Made by a program: the position numbers and the translations under genes. The notes beneath the pieces are model-generated. The model saw nothing but the letters and a program-made list of their open reading frames with translations, did no database searches and was not told the DNA's origin. Of a stretch of 64,000 bases of DNA, positions 27,438-34,856 are shown piece by piece; the first letter of the stretch is position 1, and each line of letters opens with the position of its first letter. The DNA comes from Brevibacillus ruminantium (GTDB lineage Bacteria; Bacillota; Bacilli; Brevibacillales; Brevibacillaceae): positions 3,670,501-3,734,500 of the forward strand of contig NZ_CP098755.1 in NCBI RefSeq assembly GCF_023746555.1, written 5' to 3'.

Positions 27438-28940
27438 TCAAGAATCTTTTGATCTGAGCAGACTGAGCCGCTCTGCTTCCTCCCTGTTTCCCACATACAC
27501 GATTCGATATTTGTCTTCCGCCCAATCCATGCTCAGATACACATGAAGCTGCAGCGGCAGAGCAGTACCACGAGCCTGCCACCGTTGCCAGTGCCGATAC
27601 AACCTCGGGGAGAGCTCCACCACAGCAGCCTCCGCCTCCTGGTTGCGTGCCAAAGCGGCCAGGTCGTCCCGCAGATCCAACAAATACTCGTCCGCTTTTC
27701 GTCTACGTCCGCTTCCTTGACAGCAATCGCATTCTTCCGTCAAGAGCTCAGCGAGACTTGCTTTCGTTCGTTTTCTTGTCATCTCTACCAGTCCGAGCGC
27801 GGTCATCCCAAGCACTGCAGTGGGAGCCGGATCATCAGCCAGCGCTGTCCGCAAAGCCTCCAGCACACGTTCTCGATTGCCAGTATCCTGCATATTGACA
27901 AAATCAATCACGATCATGCCGCCAATGCCGCGCAGGCGAAGCTGCCGAGCGATTTCCTTGGCGGCTTCGAGATTGGCCTGGGTGACGGCCTGCTCCCGCT
28001 GCTGCCCACCTTTGCCCAGAAATGCTCCCGTGTTCACATCGATCACCGTGAGAGCTTCTGTCCGTTCAATGACAAGATTTCCCCCAGAAGGCAGCGGCAC
28101 CTCCCGCCGGAGGGCCGTAGAAAGCTGCGAGTTGACAACCCATGCCTCCCATAGCCGTTCTTTTTGGTGATACCATTGGAGCTTGTCAAGTTCCTCCGGA
28201 AACAGCACGGCCATCAGCTTGCGAATATGCTGATACAGCTCAGCTCCTTCTACCACGATGGCGTGGGCGCCACCTTGCAGAAAGTCACGCAGGGCGCCCT
28301 CTATTGGGTCCTCTCCCTGCCATACTGGAAAAGGGGACTTTTTCCCTTGAACAGCCTGCCAAGCATTTTGCCAGCGCTCCCGCAAGAACAGCCACTCCCG
28401 CTCCAGCAGTGCTTCGTCCGCTTCTGCGGCCTCTGTGCGCACGATACAAGACTCGCCCGGTTTGAGCAGCCTTTGCATCACTGTGTACAGGCGCTTTCGC
28501 TGTTCGTCATTTTTTAGTTTTCGCGAAAGCGAGATGGGCTCTTCACCAGTGCCGTTCCCTTCTGGCGGAAAATAGACGAGCAAGCGCCCCTGCAGACTGA
28601 CCCGGGTAGTCAGGCGCGGCGCCTTTGTCTCGGTCGCTTCTTTTATGACTTGAACAAGGAGAGACTCCCCCTGTCGTACCAGGCTATTGATGGGCGGGAG
28701 TGTTTCTCTGCTCTTCATCGTGACGGCTTCCTCCACATAGAGATAGGCCTGCGTCCCCGAGCCGATGTCCAGAAAGGCAGACTGGATTCCGGGTACGACT
28801 TTTGCTACTTTTCCATAATAAATGGCCCCCGCCTCTGGTTGACTTTCTGCCGGCTGTAGACGCAACTCTACCAGCTCTCTTTGGTTCATCAGGGCGATGC
28901 GGACTTGTCCGTCAACAGTTGTGATTCCGATTTTCCTCAC
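27438..28940 (-). CDS. rng: Ribonuclease G/E family endoribonuclease
   Basis: The 500-residue enzyme cuts single-stranded RNA. It has an N-terminal S1 domain (about 35-115, IYYGKVAKVVPGIQSAFLDIG), the 5'-sensor and DNase I-like catalytic region with ERTEALTVIDVNTGAF and IVIDFVNMQD carrying the metal-binding Asp residues, and the CDCCQGSGR zinc-link region (about 405). The GTG at 28938-28940 has AGGGG 8 nt upstream; a GTG three codons earlier abuts that site. B. subtilis lacks this gene, whereas many Paenibacillaceae have it next to rplU. Confidence 0.93.
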   Translation of the reverse strand: MRKIGITTVDGQVRIALMNQRELVELRLQPAESQPEAGAIYYGKVAKVVPGIQSAFLDIGSGTQAYLYVEEAVTMKSRETLPPINSLVRQGESLLVQVIKEATETKAPRLTTRVSLQGRLLVYFPPEGNGTGEEPISLSRKLKNDEQRKRLYTVMQRLLKPGESCIVRTEAAEADEALLEREWLFLRERWQNAWQAVQGKKSPFPVWQGEDPIEGALRDFLQGGAHAIVVEGAELYQHIRKLMAVLFPEELDKLQWYHQKERLWEAWVVNSQLSTALRREVPLPSGGNLVIERTEALTVIDVNTGAFLGKGGQQREQAVTQANLEAAKEIARQLRLRGIGGMIVIDFVNMQDTGNRERVLEALRTALADDPAPTAVLGMTALGLVEMTRKRTKASLAELLTEECDCCQGSGRRRKADEYLLDLRDDLAALARNQEAEAAVVELSPRLYRHWQRWQARGTALPLQLHVYLSMDWAEDKYRIVYVGNREEAERLSLLRSKDS

Positions 28941-29213
28941 CTGGTCCACCCCTTGCTTCCTTTCTTGCAGCCCTGTGCTGTCCCTTTTTTCCTGATCTGC
29001 CTGCTTGTCTTCAAACTGTTGTTTCTACAGCCAGGAAGGATTTTTGCGGGAGTCCATATAATGTTTGAAACATCCGGATTCCTCCAAGTGTAATCTAGCA
29101 TAGCGACAAAGGAAAAGAAAGCGGAAAGCACAGTAGAGAGGAGCAGGGCAAGGTGCGTTATGTAAATAAAGCGCATGCCCGGAAAAGCCCATAGATAAGG
29201 AGTGGATTTACAC

Positions 29214-29771
29214 ATGACTGCAAGTAGGAAATCTGTCATTACCATACGGCCTCTATCCCCCGCAGATACCGGACAGCTTGTAGCCTAGCTGACGGATGAA
29301 CGGGTCCTGACATATTATGAAGGAAGGGATCGGCCTCATGATGGGGAGATGGTGCGGGAGCACTTTTTTCCGGAGGACGAGGAAGAATGCACTCGCTGTC
29401 TAGTCGAAGTGAATTCCAGCCCGATCGGGTATGTTCAGTACTATCCGCTCTCCGAAGAGGACAAGCTGAACTACGGCTATGATCAGACGGAAGCTGTCTA
29501 TGGCATGGACCAATTTATCGGCGAGCCTGCTCTCTGGAATCAAGGGATTGGCAGTCGAATGGTCACTCTTGTGCTTCGGATTCTTTTCACAGACAAACGT
29601 GCAACTCGGGTGATCATGGACCCCCAAGCCTGGAATGAACGTGCGATTCGCTGCTATGAGAAATGCGGTTTTCACAAAGTAAAGCTGCTCCCTCAGCATG
29701 AATGGCATGAGGGACAGAAAAGGGATTGCTGGTTAATGGAGTGCACCTCTCCCCCAGCAGCAGTCGATTAA
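29214..29771 (+). pseudogene. AAC(6')-like GNAT acetyltransferase interrupted by an in-frame TAG
   Basis: From the ATG at 29214 (AAGGAG upstream) the frame reads ITIRPLSPADTGQLVA, then TAG at 29286-29288, then LTDERVLTYYEGRDRPHDGE without any shift. In relatives the stop position is normally Trp (WLTD), one base from TAG. The rest is a complete GNAT domain (GYVQYYP, YGMDQFIGEPALWNQGIGS with the acetyl-CoA loop, RVIMDPQAWNERAIRCYEKCGF). The family includes aminoglycoside 6'-N-acetyltransferases, but the substrate here cannot be told. The 140 codons from 29349 could be translated alone but lack the N-terminal strand. It overlaps the end of spoIVFB by 4 nt (convergent). Confidence 0.75.
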
Positions 29772-30610
29772 AACAGTTGATTGACATTCGTGTCGTGCTT
29801 TTTCTCAAAAAGCACGGCATGGAGGAGCTGTTCCTCCGGCAACACTCCCGTCCCCTTGACATAGACCAGATGGGTGCAACCGCGACAAAGCAAATGAGAA
29901 ACCTCGATCGCCTTGGCCGTCGGAGAAACGGTCAGCGCCCGGACTTCCTGCTTCTCTCCGTGATGGTGGCGCCTGTACTTTTCCATCAAGAAGCGGATAA
30001 ATTGGTAGGGAAAGCGCAAAAAGGTCTCGATATTGATTGCCAGCAAATACAAGGCCACGAGTGCGATATTCAAGTGAAGGGAAAGACTGGCCACTCCCAG
30101 CATCAGTGCCGCGAGCAGTGTACTTGTGGCCAGCGAAGAAACAGCCGCACTCCGATAAGGGAGGTACCAGCATAGCACTGCCTGTACAATACGTCCCCCA
30201 TCCAGCGGCCAGATTGGCAAGAGGTTAAAACCCGCAATGATCAGGTTGCTTTTCAGAAAAAACACGGCCCATTCCTCAGTCCAGAAACCGGTATACCAGC
30301 AAAACCACGAAAACGCCATCATCAACACATTGAGAAACGGCCCGGCCAGTGCCACGACAATTTCATCCAGGGGGTCGGTAGCATACGCCTCTTCCATGGT
30401 TGCCACTCCGCCAAAAGGCAACAACTGCACTTCCGTAACGGTCCAGCCCAGCTCCCGGGCCACGGCGACATGCCCCAATTCATGAATGCAGACGATGATA
30501 AACAAAGTCAGCATCTCCGTGAACATGCCCATGAGGAGCGATAGACCAATCACAGCCCAAAAGAGCAGATGGATGCGAATACGGACACCATAGAGACGCC
30601 ACTCACTCAA
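29768..30610 (-). CDS. spoIVFB: Stage IV sporulation protease SpoIVFB
   Basis: SpoIVFB is the intramembrane site-2 metalloprotease that activates pro-sigma-K in the mother cell. The 280-residue product has several membrane segments, the zinc motif HELGH (43-47) and the third ligand in LPIWPLDGGR (Asp137), then a C-terminal cytoplasmic region (about 195-280) resembling the CBS domain that binds the substrate. It overlaps spoIVFA by 8 nt. Confidence 0.95.
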   Translation of the reverse strand: MSEWRLYGVRIRIHLLFWAVIGLSLLMGMFTEMLTLFIIVCIHELGHVAVARELGWTVTEVQLLPFGGVATMEEAYATDPLDEIVVALAGPFLNVLMMAFSWFCWYTGFWTEEWAVFFLKSNLIIAGFNLLPIWPLDGGRIVQAVLCWYLPYRSAAVSSLATSTLLAALMLGVASLSLHLNIALVALYLLAINIETFLRFPYQFIRFLMEKYRRHHHGEKQEVRALTVSPTAKAIEVSHLLCRGCTHLVYVKGTGVLPEEQLLHAVLFEKKHDTNVNQLF

Positions 30611-31382
30611 AGGAGATCACTTCCAGCGGATTGTCTGGTTTTTCTTGCACGAACATTCCCAGGTACAAATGGCGGGAATTTTCCTGGAACAATCTTGGGA
30701 CCCCGATCACCTGCCCCTGTGCGAGAAATTCGTCCACAGTTACTTTGACCTGATCCATATTTCCAAACCAGAGCTCTCTTCCTTTGGTCAACCGAACGAC
30801 CACGGTCTTTCCATAGCCCGGCTTATCTCCAATATACGTCACCCATCCCGGTTCTCCCATGACTACTGCTCCCTCTCCTTCCGTGCTTAATACGACCTTG
30901 GTGTTTTGGGGGTCGAAGGGTTTCACTACCCTCCAGGCAGTCGGCCATTTCCACGCGTTGGCTACCTTCGGGGTCGCGGCCGGAACCGCATTTGACCCTG
31001 TCATGGAGGGCAACAACGTGGGCAATGAGCCAAATCGGGCTGTATACCAGTTGGCCGCACCCGAAAAATTAAAATCGCGTGTCATGACCTCTCGCGCTTG
31101 GATTTGCCAGGAGGAGGGCAGCAGGGAGGATTGGAAAAGCAGATAAGCCAGACCGATCAGGAGCAACGACGCTGCGATCTGCATGCTCCATTTCTCTTGT
31201 GGAGGAGAGGGAGACATGCGTTCTCGGTTCGCTTGGGAAGACAGCGGGAACACATCGAGATCATCATCGATGGGATCTTTCCAGTCATCCACAAAGGGAG
31301 CAAAACTGTCCCGCGGCTGGGTGCGGAGCCGATCCATTCGTTCCCTTCTTCTTTCTTTGACTCGATTTACCTCTTCAAACAT
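30603..31382 (-). CDS. spoIVFA: Stage IV sporulation protein SpoIVFA
   Basis: SpoIVFA holds SpoIVFB and BofA in the outer forespore membrane and keeps the protease inactive until SpoIVB cleaves it. The 259-residue product has a charged cytoplasmic N-terminus, a single transmembrane segment (about 67-86, MQIAASLLLIGLAYLLFQSS) and an extracytoplasmic M23/LytM-like fold (GEGAVVMGEPGWVTYIGDKP, YGKTVVVRLTKG). bofC and spoIVFB in the same window complete most of this checkpoint. Confidence 0.92.
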   Translation of the reverse strand: MFEEVNRVKERRRERMDRLRTQPRDSFAPFVDDWKDPIDDDLDVFPLSSQANRERMSPSPPQEKWSMQIAASLLLIGLAYLLFQSSLLPSSWQIQAREVMTRDFNFSGAANWYTARFGSLPTLLPSMTGSNAVPAATPKVANAWKWPTAWRVVKPFDPQNTKVVLSTEGEGAVVMGEPGWVTYIGDKPGYGKTVVVRLTKGRELWFGNMDQVKVTVDEFLAQGQVIGVPRLFQENSRHLYLGMFVQEKPDNPLEVISFE

Positions 31383-31475
31383 GTTCCATCCCTCCGCAAG
31401 GCCAAGCTATGGTACATCATATGACTTGTCTCGCTGCAATATGCGCTGCTCGGCCTATGGAGGGATTAGATGCAA

Positions 31476-31503
31476 AAAAGCAGTCCCCCTTATAGGAGAC
31501 TGC
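31476..31503 (-). terminator. Terminator of the cold-shock gene
   Basis: Minus strand AAGCAGTC and GACTGCTT arms with a C/T-rich loop, then TTTTTT. Confidence 0.78.
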
Positions 31504-31522
31504 TTTTCTTATCTGCCAAAAT

Positions 31523-31723
31523 TTACACTTTTGCAACGTTGGCAGCTTGCGGACCGCGGCTACCTTGAACGATTTCGAATTCTACTTTTTGGCCTTCTTC
31601 CAGGGTTTTGAAGCCATCTGTCTGGATTGCGCTGTAGTGTACGAATACGTCGTCTCCACCTTCAACTTGGATGAAGCCGTATCCTTTCTCCGCATTGAAC
31701 CATTTCACGATACCTTGTTGCAT
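31523..31723 (-). CDS. Cold-shock protein (CspA/CspB family)
   Basis: A 66-residue single-stranded nucleic-acid chaperone. RNP1 (KGYGFIQV, 13-20) and RNP2 (VFVHYSAI, 26-33) are intact, and the C-terminus [10 protein letters not shown] is typical. TTAGGAGG precedes the ATG. Monocistronic, with its own promoter, a roughly 200-nt leader and a terminator. Confidence 0.97.
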   Translation of the reverse strand: MQQGIVKWFNAEKGYGFIQVEGGDDVFVHYSAIQTDGFKTLEEGQKVEFEIVQGSRGPQAANVAKV

Positions 31724-31955
31724 GAAACAAACCTCCTAAACATTGCGCCTCTATGAGGCGAGAAAGTGTACCGTTAACCCTTTTTTACAGAGAAGCTTTT
31801 TCTGGTATGGAAAAAAGTCATACCCTTAGGAGACTTGACCACATGGTGGCGGTTTCTCACCGAAGGTACGACCCACAACCAATCCATCAAATCACTACAG
31901 CTAGTAAAAATGGTTAACTTAGGTTGAGTGTATCACAATCGATTTTATTTGTCAC
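31724..31955 (-). promoter_or_regulatory. Promoter and long leader of the cold-shock gene
   Basis: Promoter on the minus strand: GTGACA (31950-31955), 17-nt spacer, TACACT (31927-31932). The leader of about 200 nt contains two hairpins, GGTATG/CATACC around 31806-31830 and the perfect CGCCTC-TAT-GAGGCG at about 31746-31760. Long structured leaders that refold in the cold are a property of csp genes; cold response here is inferred. Confidence 0.7.
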
Positions 31956-31985
31956 GCATTTTACAATCTGTGTAAGTTGCTCTTT

Positions 31986-33116
31986 TCAGTCAAACCGGAG
32001 GTTATCTTTTCGCATGCCGACGTTCAAAACAACTCCCATAATCAGGAAATTGGTCACCAGCGAACTTCCCCCGTAGCTGATAAAGGGCAGCGGAATTCCC
32101 GTAATGGGCATCAGTTGGATCGTCATGCCGATGTTTTCAAACACCTGAAAGGTCAGCATCCCGACAACTCCGGCTACCACGTAAGAGCCAAATGGATCTT
32201 TGACCTCCATGGCGATCCGAATCATGCGGTAGATGAGAAAGAAGAACAGGATCATCAGCAAGCCGGCTCCGATAAAGCCCAGCTTCTCCGCAATGACTGT
32301 AAAAATAAAGTCGCTTTCCCCAACAGGTACCCAGCCAAAGCTGGCCTGCGTTGGCGTATTGATCCCTTTTCCAAACAGTTGACCCGAGCCAATGGCAATC
32401 AAGGACTGCTTTAATTGGAAGCCTTTTCCCATCGCTTCCAGATCAGGGTTTAACCAGAAGATGACACGATCCCACTGGTATGGTTTCACGATTTTAAAGA
32501 AGATGTTCTGATTATACATGTACAGATACGTCATGCCGCCAAAAAAGCCGCCAATCAGCGTCCCCAGATAAAGTACATGTTTCATCCGGATTCCGCCCAC
32601 AATCAGCATCGTCGCGAGGATCGAGCAGAATACAAGCGAGCTTCCCAAGTCAGGCTGCATGAGAATCAGCAAAGTGGGGACCCCGACCATCACCATGATT
32701 GGCAGCAGCTGATAGAAGTAATAGTACCTGTTGGGGTTTTCAGCTTGCTTGGACAATAGCCTGGCAACTGCCAAAATTGTAAACAGCTTCATTGGCTCCG
32801 CAGGCTGAAGCAGCACAGGCCCCAGATTATACCAACTAGTTGTATTATTGATGGGCTCTGTCTTGAAAACACCGATCAACAATATAATCCCGATCGCATA
32901 GAAAACATAGGACAACGAACTGTAGATCCGGTAATCAAACAACAGTGTGACAGCCATCACGCCGAACCCGATGACATACCAAAGCACCTGTTTCATGGCC
33001 CCATCCATACCTTTTGCGGATCCGCTGATGCCCAGATAGCTATAGATGCACAATCCCACTAGGATCAACAAAATCGGCCAGTCAATGAGCTTCAAATGCC
33101 GTTTTTCCAGGTCCAT
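31986..33116 (-). CDS. rodA: Rod-shape SEDS glycosyltransferase RodA
   Basis: RodA polymerises glycan strands with its partner PBP2 in the elongation machinery. The 376-residue product has about ten transmembrane segments. The extracellular loop with WDRVIFWLNPDLEAMGKGFQ and the end motif PFISYGGSSL are SEDS signatures. It is in the same direction as minD/minC/PBP2/mreDCB. RodA rather than FtsW is inferred from this neighbourhood. Confidence 0.9.
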   Translation of the reverse strand: MDLEKRHLKLIDWPILLILVGLCIYSYLGISGSAKGMDGAMKQVLWYVIGFGVMAVTLLFDYRIYSSLSYVFYAIGIILLIGVFKTEPINNTTSWYNLGPVLLQPAEPMKLFTILAVARLLSKQAENPNRYYYFYQLLPIMVMVGVPTLLILMQPDLGSSLVFCSILATMLIVGGIRMKHVLYLGTLIGGFFGGMTYLYMYNQNIFFKIVKPYQWDRVIFWLNPDLEAMGKGFQLKQSLIAIGSGQLFGKGINTPTQASFGWVPVGESDFIFTVIAEKLGFIGAGLLMILFFFLIYRMIRIAMEVKDPFGSYVVAGVVGMLTFQVFENIGMTIQLMPITGIPLPFISYGGSSLVTNFLIMGVVLNVGMRKDNLRFD

Positions 33117-33190
33117 GATTCCTCCTCCTAGAAAACCTGTTGCCTTTAGTCAAAATAGCATTTCGACGAAATATTGCACAGACGTAAGGA

Positions 33191-33214
33191 AAGAACAGGA
33201 TACCTCCTGTTCTT
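33191..33214 (-). terminator. Hairpin after minD
   Basis: Perfect 10-bp stem AAGAACAGGA/TCCTGTTCTT with loop GGTA on the minus strand, between minD and rodA. The tail is CC-rich, without a full T-run, so termination may be partial. Confidence 0.5.
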
Positions 33215-33236
33215 TTCACTATGTGCAATCAACGGT

Positions 33237-34031
33237 TTATTTAAAACCAAAAAACTTGCGCACTTTCTGCAGTACTCCCGTTTTCTGCTCCAGCGGCTGG
33301 AGTGGCACTGCCTCCCCGAGAAGTCTGCGTGCGATGTTTCGATAGGAAATGGCTGCCCTTGATTCGTGATTCATAACAGCCGGCTCCCCTTGGTTGGCCG
33401 CTTTGATAACATGATCATCATCCGGTACAACACCGATTAAGTCAATGGCTAACAAATCCAGAATATCTTCCACGTCCAGCATATCGCCATTTTTTACCAT
33501 ATGCGGTCGAACTCGGTTGATCACCAGCTTGGGCATCCCCATTTTTTCGCGCTCCAACAGCCCGATAATGCGATCTGCATCACGAACTGCCGCTTTTTCC
33601 GGAGTGGTAACCACAATCGCCTGATCAGCACCTGCAACCGCATTGCGGAAGCCTTGCTCAATTCCTGCTGGACAGTCAATGACGACATAATCAAATTCAC
33701 GCTTAAGCTGCGTGATGATCTCTTCCATCTGCTCCGGCAGGACTGCTGATTTATCTTTGGTCTGTGCAGCTGGCAACAATGACAGGTTTTCAAAACGCTT
33801 GTCCTTGATCAAAGCCTGCTGCAAACGGCAGGAGCCTTCCGCTACATCGACCAGGTCGTAGATAATGCGGTTTTCCAACCCCATCACGACATCCAGATTG
33901 CGAAGCCCGATATCCGTATCGACCATGCACACTTTTTGTCCCAAAAGCGCAAGCGCTGTTCCCAGATTGGCGGAGGTGGTCGTCTTTCCCACGCCGCCTT
34001 TTCCTGATGTTACGACAATTCCAATACCCAC
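33237..34031 (-). CDS. minD: Septum-site determining ATPase MinD
   Basis: MinD is the membrane-cycling ATPase that places MinC at poles. The 264-residue product has the deviant Walker A KGGVGKTT (about 10-17), the switch region YVVIDCPAGIEQG and a C-terminal amphipathic helix (LQKVRKFFGFK) for membrane binding. The GTG at 34029-34031 with GGGAGGAA upstream gives the family N-terminus; the longer frame is rejected. Confidence 0.97.
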   Translation of the reverse strand: MGIGIVVTSGKGGVGKTTTSANLGTALALLGQKVCMVDTDIGLRNLDVVMGLENRIIYDLVDVAEGSCRLQQALIKDKRFENLSLLPAAQTKDKSAVLPEQMEEIITQLKREFDYVVIDCPAGIEQGFRNAVAGADQAIVVTTPEKAAVRDADRIIGLLEREKMGMPKLVINRVRPHMVKNGDMLDVEDILDLLAIDLIGVVPDDDHVIKAANQGEPAVMNHESRAAISYRNIARRLLGEAVPLQPLEQKTGVLQKVRKFFGFK

Positions 34032-34079
34032 ATCCGTTCCTCCCTCGTAGTGGCGACCCAGTCGCCCAAGCACCACTAT

Positions 34080-34763
34080 TTACATCTGTATCTCATTTTT
34101 GTTTTCACCTAGTTCCGGGCGTATCCGGGACAAGTAGTTCATTTTGGCTACCAGCATCGTGCCATCTTCCAGATAAGCAAACTCGGTGCCACCTGTGGAG
34201 CTGGCCCATTCTTCACCCGGTTTGCTGATCACTTCTGCGATCCGCAGCTGTGTTGGCGACATGACAGCGGCAGCGATAATGACCTGCGTATCGCCCTTGA
34301 TCCCTGCATGTGCATATCCGCGCAAATTTCCCAACACATAAATACTCCCTGTGGTCCGTATCGTCCCGCCCGGATTTACATCTCCCAAAAGCAGCAGGTC
34401 ACCATCGAACTCCAGTACCTGACCAGAGCGAACTGTAACCACTTGCAAGGAAAACGTAGATTTCAGGCGCTCGGCAAAAGCCTCTTCCTTCGTAATCACA
34501 TCAGATTCGATCGTATGGATGACAAGATTCCCTTTTTGCCGGATAATCTGGGTCATTTGCTCCTGCTGTTCTGCCGAACAATATCGTTTTCCCAGTTTCA
34601 GAGACACGCGGATCAGCGGGCCTGACAGAATTTTTTGATGGCTATGCTCTATTTTTTCGCGCAAGTCGGTCAACAGCTCTTCAAAGGTGCAGGTATCATC
34701 CATGAAAAAGACGAGTCCTTCTTTGGTTCCCTTGATTGTGACCTTGCTTTTGACAGTCGTCAC
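34080..34763 (-). CDS. minC: Septum-site determining protein MinC
   Basis: MinC inhibits FtsZ away from midcell. The product (227 residues) has an N-terminal FtsZ-inhibiting domain (VTIKGTKEGLVFFMDDTCTF) and the C-terminal beta-helix (SGQVLEFDGDLLLLGDVNPG, TGSIYVLGNLRGYAHAG). The GTG at 34761-34763 has GAGGTG 6 nt upstream and gives a usual-length N-terminus; upstream in-frame ATGs at 34787 and 34802 are possible alternatives. Followed by minD after 48 nt. Confidence 0.93.
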   Translation of the reverse strand: MTTVKSKVTIKGTKEGLVFFMDDTCTFEELLTDLREKIEHSHQKILSGPLIRVSLKLGKRYCSAEQQEQMTQIIRQKGNLVIHTIESDVITKEEAFAERLKSTFSLQVVTVRSGQVLEFDGDLLLLGDVNPGGTIRTTGSIYVLGNLRGYAHAGIKGDTQVIIAAAVMSPTQLRIAEVISKPGEEWASSTGGTEFAYLEDGTMLVAKMNYLSRIRPELGENKNEIQM

Positions 34764-34856
34764 CTGTTTCACCTCGACCGATACCATTCGCCATGATGAC
34801 AAAAGATTCCTGCTCTGCGTGAAAAAATTGCCGAAACAGGTCGGTCTTCAGGCCTA

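Noticed and set aside
28937..29245. 102-codon minus-strand frame between rng and the acetyltransferase
   Set aside because: It overlaps the start of the acetyltransferase on the other strand, has no clear ribosome site, and its tail is basic low-complexity; the 264-nt gap otherwise shows nothing certain.
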